The translations under genes and the position numbers were made by a program. A stretch of 39,980 nucleotides of DNA from an uncultured Neisseriaceae bacterium (GTDB lineage Bacteria > Pseudomonadota > Gammaproteobacteria > Burkholderiales > Neisseriaceae): assembly GCA_946481965.1 (NCBI GenBank), contig CAMLPN010000018.1:1-39980 (forward strand), in the 5' to 3' direction. The notes beneath the pieces were generated by a model that worked only from the letters and a program-made list of their open reading frames with translations, searched no databases and was not told where the DNA came from. Within the stretch, counting starts at the first letter, position 1. Every line of letters begins with the position of its first letter. Below are positions 8,729 to 18,900 of this stretch, piece by piece.

Positions 8729-10054
8729 TTGGAACATAACAGTTTTGCACATATCACAGATTGGAATCAAGATGGAAAAGGTGTAGCTAGAGTTGATGGT
8801 AAAGTCATCTTTATTGATGAGGCTTTGCCGGGAGAGATAGTGCGCTGGCAGCCCGTACGGCAAAAAAAAACTTATGCTGAAGGTAAAATCACTCATTTGC
8901 TAAAACCTAGCGCTAATCGACAAACACCTCGATGCGAATATTATGCTAGTTGTGGTGGTTGCAGCAGTCAACATATTGAATTCACTACACAGGTTGCCCT
9001 GAAGCAACGTGCTTGGCTGAGCCAGATGCAGCGTCTAGGAAAAGTACAGCCCACAGAGCTAATTGCGCCAATTTATGGCTGGCCTTGGCATTATCGACAA
9101 CGTGTAACTTTGGCGACAAATTATAAACAAGGCCAATTACAAATGGGTTTTCGTGCTCGTCACAGCCATGACGTAGTGGATATTGCCTATTGTCTGGTAT
9201 TGCCTCGACATGTTTCTGAAGCTTTGAAACCTATTAAGGATGTATTACGGCATTGGCCAGAAAATAGTGTAGGCGATATCAAGATTAATCAGGGTAGTGA
9301 AGTAACAGCGCTGACGTTGCATGTCAAGCAAATGACTACACATATGCGGCGGGATGTTTATCAACTGATTAAACAGCTACAGAATAAGACCAATCAACGC
9401 TGGCAATGGTGGTTTAATGATGGGCATAATACCGTGCTGCAAACAGCTCCATCAGAAACCGCAGATCTGTCTTACAATCTGCCTGAATATAGAATTAGCA
9501 TTACATATTCACCAAATGATTTCACGCAGGTAAATCAAAATACCAATGCACTGATGGTACATCGAGCGATGCAATGGCTGCGACCACAAGCTGGAGAGAA
9601 AATTATTGATTGGTTTTGTGGTTTGGGGAATTTTAGTTTGCCGATTGCACGTTTAGGTGCCCAAGTGACAGGAGTAGAAGGATCAGTATTAATGTGCCAA
9701 CGGGCACAGGAAAACGCCCGTCGTAATGGGTTAACAAAATATACGCACTTTTATCAGGCTAATCTTTTTGAAATCACTAGCGAGAAGATCCAGCAATTAG
9801 ATTATGCACATAAATGGTTACTTGATCCCCCGCGAGCTGGTGCTCAAAAGTTAATTGAAGCTTTAAATGAAATGAATGATAAGTACTTACCTATTCGCAT
9901 AGTCTATATTTCCTGTGACCCAGCCACTTTGGCACGAGATGCCAATTTACTGGTTAGACGAGGTTATCAATATCGCGCTGGCGGAATAATGAATCTTTTC
10001 GCACAAACTTCACATGTAGAGTCTATAGCCATATTTGACTGGGTGAATGATTAA
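8729..10054 (+). CDS. rlmD: 23S rRNA (uracil-1939-C5)-methyltransferase RlmD
   Basis: SAM-dependent RNA methyltransferase, 441 aa, that makes m5U in 23S rRNA. An N-terminal TRAM domain covers about residues 4-58. The iron-sulfur ligands CX5CX2C (Cys69, Cys75, Cys78) and Cys155 are all present, as expected for a [4Fe-4S] member. The FTQVNQ motif, the SAM-binding DWFCGLGNFSLP and the LLDPPRAGA motif follow. The catalytic YISCDPATLARD contains nucleophile Cys396. The start codon is TTG, chosen because of the well-spaced GAAGGA site and the family N-terminus. It stands apart from the following yceI-like gene by 215 bp. Confidence 0.96.
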   Translation: MEHNSFAHITDWNQDGKGVARVDGKVIFIDEALPGEIVRWQPVRQKKTYAEGKITHLLKPSANRQTPRCEYYASCGGCSSQHIEFTTQVALKQRAWLSQMQRLGKVQPTELIAPIYGWPWHYRQRVTLATNYKQGQLQMGFRARHSHDVVDIAYCLVLPRHVSEALKPIKDVLRHWPENSVGDIKINQGSEVTALTLHVKQMTTHMRRDVYQLIKQLQNKTNQRWQWWFNDGHNTVLQTAPSETADLSYNLPEYRISITYSPNDFTQVNQNTNALMVHRAMQWLRPQAGEKIIDWFCGLGNFSLPIARLGAQVTGVEGSVLMCQRAQENARRNGLTKYTHFYQANLFEITSEKIQQLDYAHKWLLDPPRAGAQKLIEALNEMNDKYLPIRIVYISCDPATLARDANLLVRRGYQYRAGGIMNLFAQTSHVESIAIFDWVND

Positions 10055-10269
10055 ATAGGAGAGGCTGTGAGTTGAATAACATTACATTCATTGTAATAAA
10101 ATTGTTAAAGAGCCTTTATTTTGAATATGGGGAGGTGAATATAAATCATTAAATTTATTGGAATTATAAATTTGTTCACAATAGTAAATAAGGGTTGATA
10201 TTTAAATTTTGTCATAAAAAGGTTAATATAAATAAACTTTTTTAATATGGTATTAAAAAGGAATGCCTG

Positions 10270-10845
10270 ATGGCAAAATTGACTACGCTAGTGGCTGTGA
10301 TTTGCGCAGGTGTGATTATGCCTGTTTTAGCAGCCAATTATAAAATTGATCCAATACATACCAATGCTCGATTTACTCTCGATCATTTTGCTACCTCCAG
10401 TAATGTTGGCGGTTTTTACAACTTAAATGGTGAAGTGCAATATGATGCCAGCGCAAAAACCGGATTCGTAGATATTAGTATTCCGTTAACGTTGTTAAAT
10501 ACGGGACGCAAAATGTTTGATGAACATTTGTTAGGTAAGGATTTCTTTAATGTTGGCAAATACCCGACAATGCGTTTTGTATCGGAACATTGGGTTTTTA
10601 GTAAAGATGGTAAAGTCAGAGCCGTACGTGGGCAGTTAACGATGCTTGGTCAAACAAAGCCTGTGACATTAAAAGCAAATAAATTTAATTGCTATCATAA
10701 CGCCATAACGTCATCAGAAGTTTGTGGTGGGGATTTTGAAGGAATTATTGATCGTTCTCAATGGGGCCTGAATCATTTTCTCGCACAAATACCGGCCAGT
10801 CGCTTTGTGAAGTTAAATATTCAGATAGAAGCAGTTAAACAATAA
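10270..10845 (+). CDS. Periplasmic YceI-family protein
   Basis: A 191-aa protein with a signal peptide (cleavage near VLAANY, residue 21-22) and a full YceI lipocalin-like fold. It starts with YKIDPIHTNARFTLDHF and later has GRKMFDEHLLGKDFFNV and VRGQLTMLGQTKPVTL. YceI proteins bind polyisoprenoids such as ubiquinone-8 precursors in a hydrophobic barrel. The exact ligand here is unknown. AAAAAGGA lies 7 nt before the ATG. The two Cys residues in FNCYHN and SEVCGGD could form a disulfide, as in some members. No cytochrome b561 gene adjoins it. Confidence 0.92.
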   Translation: MAKLTTLVAVICAGVIMPVLAANYKIDPIHTNARFTLDHFATSSNVGGFYNLNGEVQYDASAKTGFVDISIPLTLLNTGRKMFDEHLLGKDFFNVGKYPTMRFVSEHWVFSKDGKVRAVRGQLTMLGQTKPVTLKANKFNCYHNAITSSEVCGGDFEGIIDRSQWGLNHFLAQIPASRFVKLNIQIEAVKQ

Positions 10846-11184
10846 ATGAATACAGAATCAGAGCAGTTGTTTAATGCACATTTTATAAATAAAACTTCAA
10901 AATTTACTGATTGAAATCGAGAATTATTGGTATTTTACATTATGAGCGGGTAATCAAGATGGTAAAGATAAATTTTGCGCTATTTATTTAATATATATTT
11001 TGCGGATTGATCGTTTATTCAGCCAGATGCCAAGAAGTGAATAGTAAAACTAGATAAATTATTAAATTGTAATAATTTTTCTAGAATGCGGGATTTAATA
11101 GGGGTTTTTAATTGTGTAAAAATACCTTCAGTTATATTATATAGCCATAATAAATCAATCATATTTATTAAAATCCCAAATAAA
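10846..11184. other. Spacer between yceI-like gene and parvulin gene
   Basis: About 340 bp. ATG 10846 directly follows the yceI-like stop and opens a 22-codon frame. Further along, the same frame is open for about 60 codons from 11041 to the terminator. Neither resembles a known protein, and I regard both as chance or extreme decay. Confidence 0.4.
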
Positions 11185-11207
11185 AAAGGTGCCATATGGC
11201 ACCTTTT
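11185..11207. terminator. Bidirectional intrinsic terminator
   Basis: The hairpin GGTGCC-ATAT-GGCACC is flanked by A on one side and T on the other (stem AAAGGTGCC / GGCACCTTT). It lies just after the stop of the minus-strand parvulin gene (11224) and would end that operon. It can also stop reading from the plus strand. Confidence 0.85.
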
Positions 11208-11223
11208 ATGAAGAATCTGAATA

Positions 11224-11982
11224 TTACTGGGGTTTATTAATACCATTTTTCTTCAGTAACTCTTCGATTTGTTGTTGGACTTTTTCTTGTTTAGCTATTT
11301 CACGGAGTTGTTCTTTGATCTGCTCGAATGCTGGTGCATTGTTCGCTTGCCTTACACCAGCTAATTTCAGTAGATAGTAACGCCCTTCATATTCAAATAC
11401 GCTTGAGGTAATCTGTCCTTTAACTAATGGTCGCACTATACGAGCAAATTTAGCTGGCAATTTCTGAGCACTAATCCAGTTAGTTGTCGTTGCATCTGGA
11501 TTTGTTTGCTTTAACAGTTCCTCATAAGCAAGACCTTTTTTCAGCTTAGTCAGTCCCTCTTCAGCAGCTTGTTTGGTCGGGAAAACAATTGGTAGCAGAT
11601 TAATTTCACGATTATACAAATCATATTGATGGCGCACATCACTATCGGTAACTTTAGTGTGTGCAGCAAGATATTGCACATATTGTGTGGCATAGAATCT
11701 TGCTTCAATATTTTGCCAGGCCGCCTGAGTTTCAGGCTGTTTATCCAGTCCAGCTTTTAGTGCTTCCGCTTTCAATATATCGGCAGTTTGCAACTGTCGC
11801 GTTATATCCGCTTTGAGTTTATTCAAATCGGGAGCAGTTTTTTGTGGTTGGTTCTGCATCCGTTTTTGTACCTGATGTAGAAATTCATTTACACGTGCGC
11901 TGTCAATTGAAGGCGGATCAGCAAAAGCCAGACTGGTTGTAATGACAGTCAAACCAGCTAACCAGATTGTGGATTTTTTCAT
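11224..11982 (-). CDS. Periplasmic peptidyl-prolyl isomerase (SurA/PpiC-like), paralog 2
   Basis: A 252-aa exported protein. The signal peptide is MKKSTIWLAGLTVITTSLAFA. A SurA/PrsA-type chaperone region follows (about residues 25-120), then a diverged parvulin domain (about 125-225, with LKKGLAYEELLKQ and FEYEGRYYLLKL). The C-terminus is a coiled helix. The family folds outer-membrane proteins in the periplasm. ATG 11982 has AAGGA 9 nt upstream; a TTG six bases earlier is in frame but less likely. It is the last gene of a minus-strand run and lies 46 bp after another parvulin-type gene. The two differ enough to be old paralogs. Confidence 0.88.
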   Translation of the reverse strand: MKKSTIWLAGLTVITTSLAFADPPSIDSARVNEFLHQVQKRMQNQPQKTAPDLNKLKADITRQLQTADILKAEALKAGLDKQPETQAAWQNIEARFYATQYVQYLAAHTKVTDSDVRHQYDLYNREINLLPIVFPTKQAAEEGLTKLKKGLAYEELLKQTNPDATTTNWISAQKLPAKFARIVRPLVKGQITSSVFEYEGRYYLLKLAGVRQANNAPAFEQIKEQLREIAKQEKVQQQIEELLKKNGINKPQ

Positions 11983-12028
11983 GTCCAATATTCCTTAGTC
12001 TGGATCAGGGTTTTATGCTCATAGCAAA

Positions 12029-12904
12029 TCAATTTTTGATATTTGCATTTTTGTACAATTGTTCTATAGCTTTATCTAGTACGGCATTCTGTAATTTGCG
12101 AGCTAAAAATGGTTTTGCGTCTTCTTGTGATCGGATTTCCATTGGTCTGATATCATTAACATAGAAAATGACATGGATACTACTATTCGGTTGAATTTGA
12201 ATTGGAGAAGCTGTAAATTGTCCTTTTTTCAGATTTTTGATGGCTTCAAAAATGGTTGGGGCATTTTCCTGTAATTCTTTTAAGTTAACGTAACCATCGG
12301 GAATACCACCTTTTTTACGAACATTCTCATCCGTAGTGTATTGCTTGGCTACGGTACGGAAATCTTTCTTAGCATTTAAAGCAGCAATGGCTTTATTGGC
12401 ACTGGCTGCATCTTGAGTAATAATTTCACCTAATTGAACTTCGTTTACACCTGAATATTTTTGAACCAGTTCTTTATAAGCTGTCTGGATTTCTTCAGGT
12501 TTAATAGGATTATTCTTAATAACATTGGCCAGATAGGCTTGCGTTAACAAATCATCTTTAAAAATTGCCCATTGTGTGCTGAATCCCGGTTTTTTATCAT
12601 CACCTAACTCTTTAGCTTTAGCCTCAGCTTGTTTTATCAGATTTAAATATGTGGGATCTTTATCCAATTGTTGTTTTTTAGCAGCTTGTATTAACAAGGT
12701 ACGAGTTACTAAACGATTAGTGATTTCATTACGTAATTGAGGTGAATCCTGAATCTGGTTATTACTTTCTTTAACCAACATAGATACCTCATTGTCAATT
12801 TCTTTGCTGTCGATTTTTGTGCCATTTACAGTGACAACAGTTTGCGCAGAAGCAAAACCAGATAAACTTAATAATAAAGCAGCTGCGATAAGGTGTTTTT
12901 TCAT
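12029..12904 (-). CDS. Periplasmic peptidyl-prolyl isomerase (parvulin/PpiC type), paralog 1
   Basis: A 291-aa exported protein with a clear signal peptide (MKKHLIAAALLLSLSGFASA). A SurA-like N-terminal helical region covers about residues 21-150. The parvulin rotamase domain (about 155-255) has VQLGEIITQDAASANKAIAAL, then KKDFRTVAKQYTTDENVRKKGG. In Neisseria a similar isomerase gene lies next to bolA, yciI and the septation-protein gene, which matches the order here. The likely role is folding of envelope proteins. Only a weak AAAGA ribosome site is seen upstream of ATG 12904. Confidence 0.93.
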   Translation of the reverse strand: MKKHLIAAALLLSLSGFASAQTVVTVNGTKIDSKEIDNEVSMLVKESNNQIQDSPQLRNEITNRLVTRTLLIQAAKKQQLDKDPTYLNLIKQAEAKAKELGDDKKPGFSTQWAIFKDDLLTQAYLANVIKNNPIKPEEIQTAYKELVQKYSGVNEVQLGEIITQDAASANKAIAALNAKKDFRTVAKQYTTDENVRKKGGIPDGYVNLKELQENAPTIFEAIKNLKKGQFTASPIQIQPNSSIHVIFYVNDIRPMEIRSQEDAKPFLARKLQNAVLDKAIEQLYKNANIKN

Positions 12905-12942
12905 AATTAAAATCTTTCTTTTATGTTAATTTAAAAGCAAAA

Positions 12943-13218
12943 TTATAGCGCTAAATATTCGCTGATAGTTAAGGCTTTAATATTTATAGCGTGAATCGCG
13001 CGCTGTTCAAACAAATCTTTCAATAACTGATAAATTTTTCGTTGCCGTGCCATTCGAGATAAATTAGTAAACACATCACTTACAATTAGTAACTCATAAT
13101 GCCCTCCGCCGGTATTATGTGCATGTCCACTGTGCAGGTGAGTTTGATCAGTGATTTTAATCTGTTGTGGTTGTAATGATTCCAGACACTGACAGATGGC
13201 AGACTGAACATCAATCAT
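12943..13218 (-). CDS. bolA: BolA-family protein
   Basis: A 91-aa cytosolic protein with the BolA fold: an N-terminal helix, HLHSGHAHNTGGGHYELLIVS, then LSRMARQRKIYQLLKDLF and HAINIKALTISEY. BolA proteins pair with monothiol glutaredoxins to handle iron-sulfur clusters. The conserved C-terminal His (HAINIK) is a usual ligand. The start overlaps the yciI stop by 8 bases, so the genes are translationally coupled. Confidence 0.93.
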   Translation of the reverse strand: MIDVQSAICQCLESLQPQQIKITDQTHLHSGHAHNTGGGHYELLIVSDVFTNLSRMARQRKIYQLLKDLFEQRAIHAINIKALTISEYLAL

Positions 13219-13504
13219 TCGGTAAAATTTTCTTAAATGGACGAATCAATATTTCCTCATATACACCTGCATCAACATATGGATCCTGTTCAGCCCAAGC
13301 CTGAGCATCATCCAGAGAGTTAAAATCTGCAATAATAAGACTACCAGAAAAGTTATTCTCATCGTCAGGTAATGGATTCGGACCAGCAACCAGTAAACGA
13401 TTTTGTGCCTGTAATTCTTGCAAACGTGCCAAATGTAGTGGCCTAGCCTGTAAGCGTGCTTGCAGGCTATGTTCATTATCTGTGGCTAAAATCATAAATA
13501 ACAT
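13211..13504 (-). CDS. yciI: YciI-family protein
   Basis: A 97-aa cytosolic protein with the YCII fold, a dimeric ferredoxin-like alpha/beta domain. The visible features are LFMILATDNEHSLQARLQAR, then HLARLQEL, NRLLVAGPNP and AWAEQDPYVDAGVYEEILIRPF. The His and Asp positions seen in the family (R-x-H-L, DPY) are kept. The biochemical role is not established for most members. It starts one base inside the yciB stop (TAATG) and runs into bolA, forming a tight operon. Confidence 0.92.
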   Translation of the reverse strand: MLFMILATDNEHSLQARLQARPLHLARLQELQAQNRLLVAGPNPLPDDENNFSGSLIIADFNSLDDAQAWAEQDPYVDAGVYEEILIRPFKKILPND

Positions 13505-14040
13505 TACAATTGATCCTTTCGCTGAAATATATTGATATAAAAGGATTGTCCGATAGCAAACAAAAACAGCAAAACTGGACTACCAAAGAGCTTATAGTTT
13601 ACCCATTGTTCTTCTGTGAAGTTATAGGCAACAATCAGATTTAATCCTCCTAACATCAGTAAAAAAACAACCCATGCATAAGTAAGTTTGCGCCATATTG
13701 TATCTGGGAGCATAATTTCTTTACCGATGGTACTTTTCAAAACATTTTTATTGAGTAAGTGGGAAAAAAATAAACCAGTAGCCATAATCCAGAATAAAAC
13801 TGAAGGTTTCCACATAATAAAATGCGGATTTTTTAGCAGAATAGTAGCACCGCCAAATATAATGACCAGAAGGAGACTGACCCACTGCATTGTTTGTAAA
13901 CGATGATATCTAAATAAACACCATCCTGCCTGAATAAGGCCGGCACCAATAGCTACTTCGGTAGCAAGTATAATATTTTTTGTTAACTCATACGTAACAA
14001 AAAAAAGAATAACTACTAAAAATTCAAAGATGGATTTCAT
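13504..14040 (-). CDS. yciB: Inner-membrane septation protein A (YciB/IspZ)
   Basis: A 178-aa integral membrane protein with about five hydrophobic segments. It starts at MKSIFEFLVVILFFVTYE and includes the family signatures KNPHFIMWKPSVLFW and MLPDTIWRKLTYAWV. YciB is needed for normal cell width and envelope integrity in enteric bacteria, and the homolog was described as an intracellular septation protein in Shigella. It is the first gene of the yciB-yciI-bolA-parvulin operon, which matches the Neisseria order beside TspA/FimV. Confidence 0.94.
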   Translation of the reverse strand: MKSIFEFLVVILFFVTYELTKNIILATEVAIGAGLIQAGWCLFRYHRLQTMQWVSLLLVIIFGGATILLKNPHFIMWKPSVLFWIMATGLFFSHLLNKNVLKSTIGKEIMLPDTIWRKLTYAWVVFLLMLGGLNLIVAYNFTEEQWVNYKLFGSPVLLFLFAIGQSFYINIFQRKDQL

Positions 14041-15979
14041 TGTTTGGTTGATTTCAGCTTCAGGAAAGTCGGAAAATTAGAGTCACCATTCAGAAGATAG
14101 CTATGATACCCTAAGTTTTTAGATTTAGCTTTGTTTACTGGTCACTTTTACCCCTCAGATGGATATTTTATGTATTTTCTTTAAAAAATTTTAAATATCA
14201 CTATCCTTAATTTAGTTATTTATCATTTTTAGATTTATGATCATACAGATTTTGTTCTATAGATGCTAATAGTGATTGTAGACTAAGATATATTTCTCCA
14301 TGTTCATTTATTTATGTCTATATTCTATCATGATTTTTGTTTTTTACCAGTCTTTAAACTGAATAAATTTTAGGTTGTTTAATGCTTCTATCAACCTTAA
14401 TTTCACACTCTAAAATGCAAATATAATACTAATTATATATTTTGATACTGTTTTAAAAAACATTACAGAATAGTCACTTATTAGAATTTCTTAAAAAAAA
14501 ATTCATTGCTTACTATAGAGAATAGGTAGGTGTGAAACGAGATAGTTGTTCATTTACTTTGAGTATTTGAGTAAGAGATCAATTATATCAACACAATTTG
14601 GTAAATAAAAAACAATTGAAAATGCTTCTTGGTGAGTTGTAATGGTGTTCTCGGCATAAAAGGAAGTGTCTTTATTTCTTCAGATTAGACAGTTAGGGCT
14701 CAATTTTCACTAATGTAAGCCAAAGTCGATAATATGGAGACCTATTTTTGCTTATCGCTGTTAGTACTTAATCATTAAAAATCTGATCACAATATTTAGA
14801 ATACATTTCGGAAGGTGAAAAATTTATTCCTTGGCATTATTTGTTTGTATACCCATAAGGGTTATGACAATTATAGCCTAGATAAGCTTGTCGGAAAGGA
14901 TATACCTATACTTTAAGATCTTGTAAGCACTAATCATATTAAATGCAATGCTATTAATACTTAGAATTCTAAAATTATGGATAATAAACAATATTGAAAA
15001 CATGAATATAAATCGTTTAGATAAAAAATTGAAACATAGAAGTCAAAATTAGTATATGGACGCAAAAAAATGATGATCACGAATTAAATGATCTGGGGGA
15101 TTGTTTCAGAATTGTTTAGATAGACTTATTTATATTTTAAATAATATTACTAAATTCTAAAAGAGTAAATGAGCTTATAAAAGGTTGTTGAGGTTGAAAT
15201 ATTATAATAGTTAATTACTTAGTTCATAAATTCAAATTAAATTTAGATGAAAGAATATAAAAAGCATAAATAAATTAATTTTTTCCATCTAATGCTGGTT
15301 TTGATAAAATTGGAAAGGATATAAAATTATATAATTCTTATGATAATTGGTTAAAAATAGAATGGTTTTTTTAATTAAGATTAATAGATAAATTCATTAA
15401 TAATATAGGTGACTATTATTGAAGAAAAAAATTATATGAAGTTTTCATTTTGTATCTGGATTATATTATCTTGTTTTGAAATTTTTCAGACTAACTAAAA
15501 TAGAGATTTCTTTATATTAATCTCAATCACTGCGATCAGATCATTAGAAATATGTTGTTTTAATATTTTAAATATTAACGTTTAATAAAGTGATAATGTG
15601 GTTTGCTCTAAAATGAATTCAATTGATGAAAATAAATAAAATTGTTGTATATATGCATTATAATAGGCTGAGTTATTAAATTTTGATATTTGTTAAGCAA
15701 ATAGGAAAAATCATTTGTTTTAACTTACAGTTAGCCTGCTGTTAAATTTTCTAACGCTTTAAAATATATACAGAGAGTAGATTTTACATCTGAATATGTT
15801 TCAAATCGCTAGAAGTGGCTTGGCATAAAGGTATCGTAAAAGCTATGATAGCGTGAGATAATATTAAATTAGATTTGGTAAACGTAAACACCAGTTTGAT
15901 TAATCAGTTCAGACAAAGTTTCATTTTAAAAGAAGTTCGCTGTATAGGGCGGATGATTTATACCGGTGAGGATACGGGT
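14041..15979. other. Long AT-rich spacer between yciB and fimV
   Basis: A stretch of 1.9 kb between divergent operons, with no intact gene. It contains the colinear decayed reading frame at 15033-15480 (separate entry), possibly extending upstream to about 14943. The remaining sequence is dominated by A/T runs with scattered stops on all frames. Promoters for yciB and fimV must be inside, but I could not single them out. Confidence 0.6.
15033..15480 (+). pseudogene. Decayed gene, one frame with many substitutions to stop
   Basis: A single frame (codons in phase with 15060) reads as protein-like blocks interrupted only by stop codons. The blocks are IEVKISIWTQKNDDHELN then DLGDCFRIV (15042-15116), VNYLVHKFKLNLDERI (about 15210-15257), and FPSNAGFDKIGKDIKLY then NSYDNWLKIEWFF (15282-15374). 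Each stop (TAG, TAA, TGA) is one substitution from Lys, Glu, Gln, Gly or Arg, and no frameshift is needed. Hydrophilic blocks such as FPSNAGFDKIGKDI are unlike random AT-rich translation. The frame may continue to about 15480. The family is not recognised. A small immunity-type or DUF protein is only a guess. Confidence 0.4.
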
Positions 15980-18900
15980 TTGAAAAGCGCAAATAATCAA
16001 AAAATCATTGCAATATCTTTACTTTTGCTAGGTAGTATACCTGTGTGGTCAGGTTTAGGTGGTTTGCAGGTTAATTCAGCCTTAGGTGAGCCATTTTCTG
16101 GTACTGTTGTGGTCACAGGGGATGAAGCAAAAGCCGCTTTAAAGGGAAAGCCAACCGTTTCCGGTGCGAATTTACAGGTAGTAAAAGTAACTGCACAGGG
16201 AAAAAATGCAGTGGTTCATTTGCGTTCACCTAATTCTATCAGCGAACCCATGTTGTCATTTAGTTTGGTAAGCGGTAATCAGGGGCGACAATATACCGCT
16301 TTGCTGGATCCACGAAGTTACGATAAGCGTAAAAACAGTAAAGACAAAGACAAAAGCAAAAATCAGCCAAAGTATACTAGTCAGAGAAATTCCTCTGAAG
16401 CTCGAGCCCGAGCAGCTCTAAATAATGCTTTTGCTTCAGATGCTGCAGTAGGTGAATATCAAGTTGATAAAAATGAAACCCTGATGGATGTCGCTCGTAA
16501 AGTGAGACCTCAGGGTTTAACTGTTGCGCAGACTATGCATGCACTTGTGATTGCCAATCCACATGCTTTTAAAAATGGCAATCCTGATGTAATGTATCAA
16601 AATGCTAAACTAAAGATACCTTCTGCAGCACAATTGGCTCGACTGGCGAAATTAAAGAAAGGTTCAGTTGTTAATATAGCTGCCACTATTCCTGATGAAG
16701 CTCCTGGAAGGCGTAAAGAAAATGTTCCACAAATAGCTTCTGCTAAAGAAGAAAATGGGACAGGCACTAAAAACGATAATACAAATTCTGCCATAGCTCA
16801 AACTGGTACAGCTAATATTTCTGCAATTTCTGCTTCGGCGCCAGTTATTGCTTCAGACGTCGTAGCTACAACAGCGTCTGCTGCTTCAGCTAGTTCAGTT
16901 GTAGTTGCCGAATCAGTTGAACCTAAACCAGCTTCTGCTGTTAAACCTGCCCAGCCAGCACCAACTCCAGTTGAATCAGTGCCTGTGGTCGAAGAAGAAA
17001 GTTTATTGCCTGAATGGTGGCCATATGCATTGGGTGGGGTTGCCGGAGTTTTGTTAATTGCAGTTTTAATCTGGATGCGGAGTCGAAAGAAAAAAGCAGA
17101 TTCAGATGAGTATGATGATGAAGATTATGAAGAACAAGATGACGACGAAGATGATGATATCGTCTTTGAAGAAACTCCTGTTCGTTCTGATAAATCGACA
17201 ATTAATTCAGATGTTGTAAACAAAGAACAAGAGACAGCAGAAGCTATTACAGCTAAAGCGACAACTGTAGACAAGGCTGTTGATGATTGGTCTTGGCTAA
17301 CTGAAGATGAAATTCCAACTCAGGACATGCCAAACTTAACATCTATACAAACTGAAGAAGCTAAAATTGATTCTTTTGTTCACACCCCTAATACCGGAAC
17401 AGTTAAAGAAGAAACCAGTATTGATAATGAAGACTGGTTAAATTTTAATTATGACAATAAACCACTGGTATCCGATACTGGAAAAGCAAAAACCTCTGCA
17501 GCGGAACCAAAAGCTAATGATTTATCGTGGCTGGAGCAGCTGGAAGAAGCGGAAAAATTTGAGGAAGTGCAACAAACTGTAAATACAAATCAGCCTAAAG
17601 TTTTGAAAGAGCGACCAGTTGAAACTGTAAAAGCTGGATTTGATGATGCGACTGCCAGCAGTGATTTAAAATGGGATGCTATTGAAAAAGGCCAACAGCC
17701 TAAATCTGAAGATATTACAGCTGGTGGTATATTCTCCGCGGCTCAATCAAAGCAAATAGACGATAAAATTCAATTAGAAAAAGAGTCTTTCTCAGGAGCA
17801 GATAAAGCAGATCAGCAAACACGGGATTTATCTCAAGTTGAAAAAGATAGTAATGTTTTAACTTCTCAACCAGATACTCGTTGGTATCGAGATAAACCTA
17901 TTCCACAATGGAATGTTGATTTTAGAGCAAACAGTAAATCAGAACTGATCAGAAAAAAAACAGTCAATCCTGCTGAACAAAAGCCGATGAGAGAAACTGT
18001 TGTTCCACAGAATCAGCAAACATTTGCCAGCAAGGATAATGTGGTGTCTGCAGATGTTGACTGGGATGCATTAAGTTTAGATAAAGAGGAACCTACATTA
18101 AGCGCATACGACGAAAAAGTAGCTTCTCAGATACATCAAGAAAAAGTAACATCAAATCTAAGTAGCAATGATATAGGGATTGGTTTGGATTATGAAGATC
18201 CATCACTAAGTTTAAATACTGAGGATGTGACGATTAATTTAGATCATGGGAATGTAGAGTTGACTTCTAAGTATGAAGAAGTAGGTGAAAGTTTTAATTA
18301 TGAAGATCCATCACTAAGTTTAAATACTAAGGATGAGACGATTAATTTAGATCATGGGAATGCAGAGTCGACTTCTAAGTATGAAGAAGTAGGTGAAAGT
18401 TATAATTATGAAGATCCATCACTAAGTTTAAGTACTGAGGATGTGACGATTAATTCAGATCATGGGAATGTAGAGTCGACTTCTAAGTATGAAGAAATAG
18501 GTGAAAGTTTTAATTATGAAGATCCATCACTAAGGTTAAGTACTGAGGATGAGACAATTAATTTAGATCATGGGAATGCAGAGTCGGTTTCTAAGTATGA
18601 AGAAGTAGGTGAAAGTTATAATAATGAAGATCCATCACTGAGTTTGGCTGATGACTCAGCTTCATTTGCTTTAGATTATGAAAATCAGGTCGTTAAATCA
18701 ATTGAAGATGATAATATACCTGAGGTAGTTACTTTTGATGAAAAGCAAACTTCTCAATCTAATCATGAAAAAAATGATTTATCTTCTCTGGATTTTACAC
18801 TGAGTGACGATTTTGAAATTTCTGCGCCTTCAGATATTCATATTTATGAAGAAGAAAAATCTGAGACCCATTCTGCTCATTCATCTACATCTGTTTTTGC

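Noticed and set aside
10846-10914. 22-codon frame directly after the yceI-like stop (TAAATG)
   Set aside because: No homology or ribosome site. Such short frames are expected by chance.
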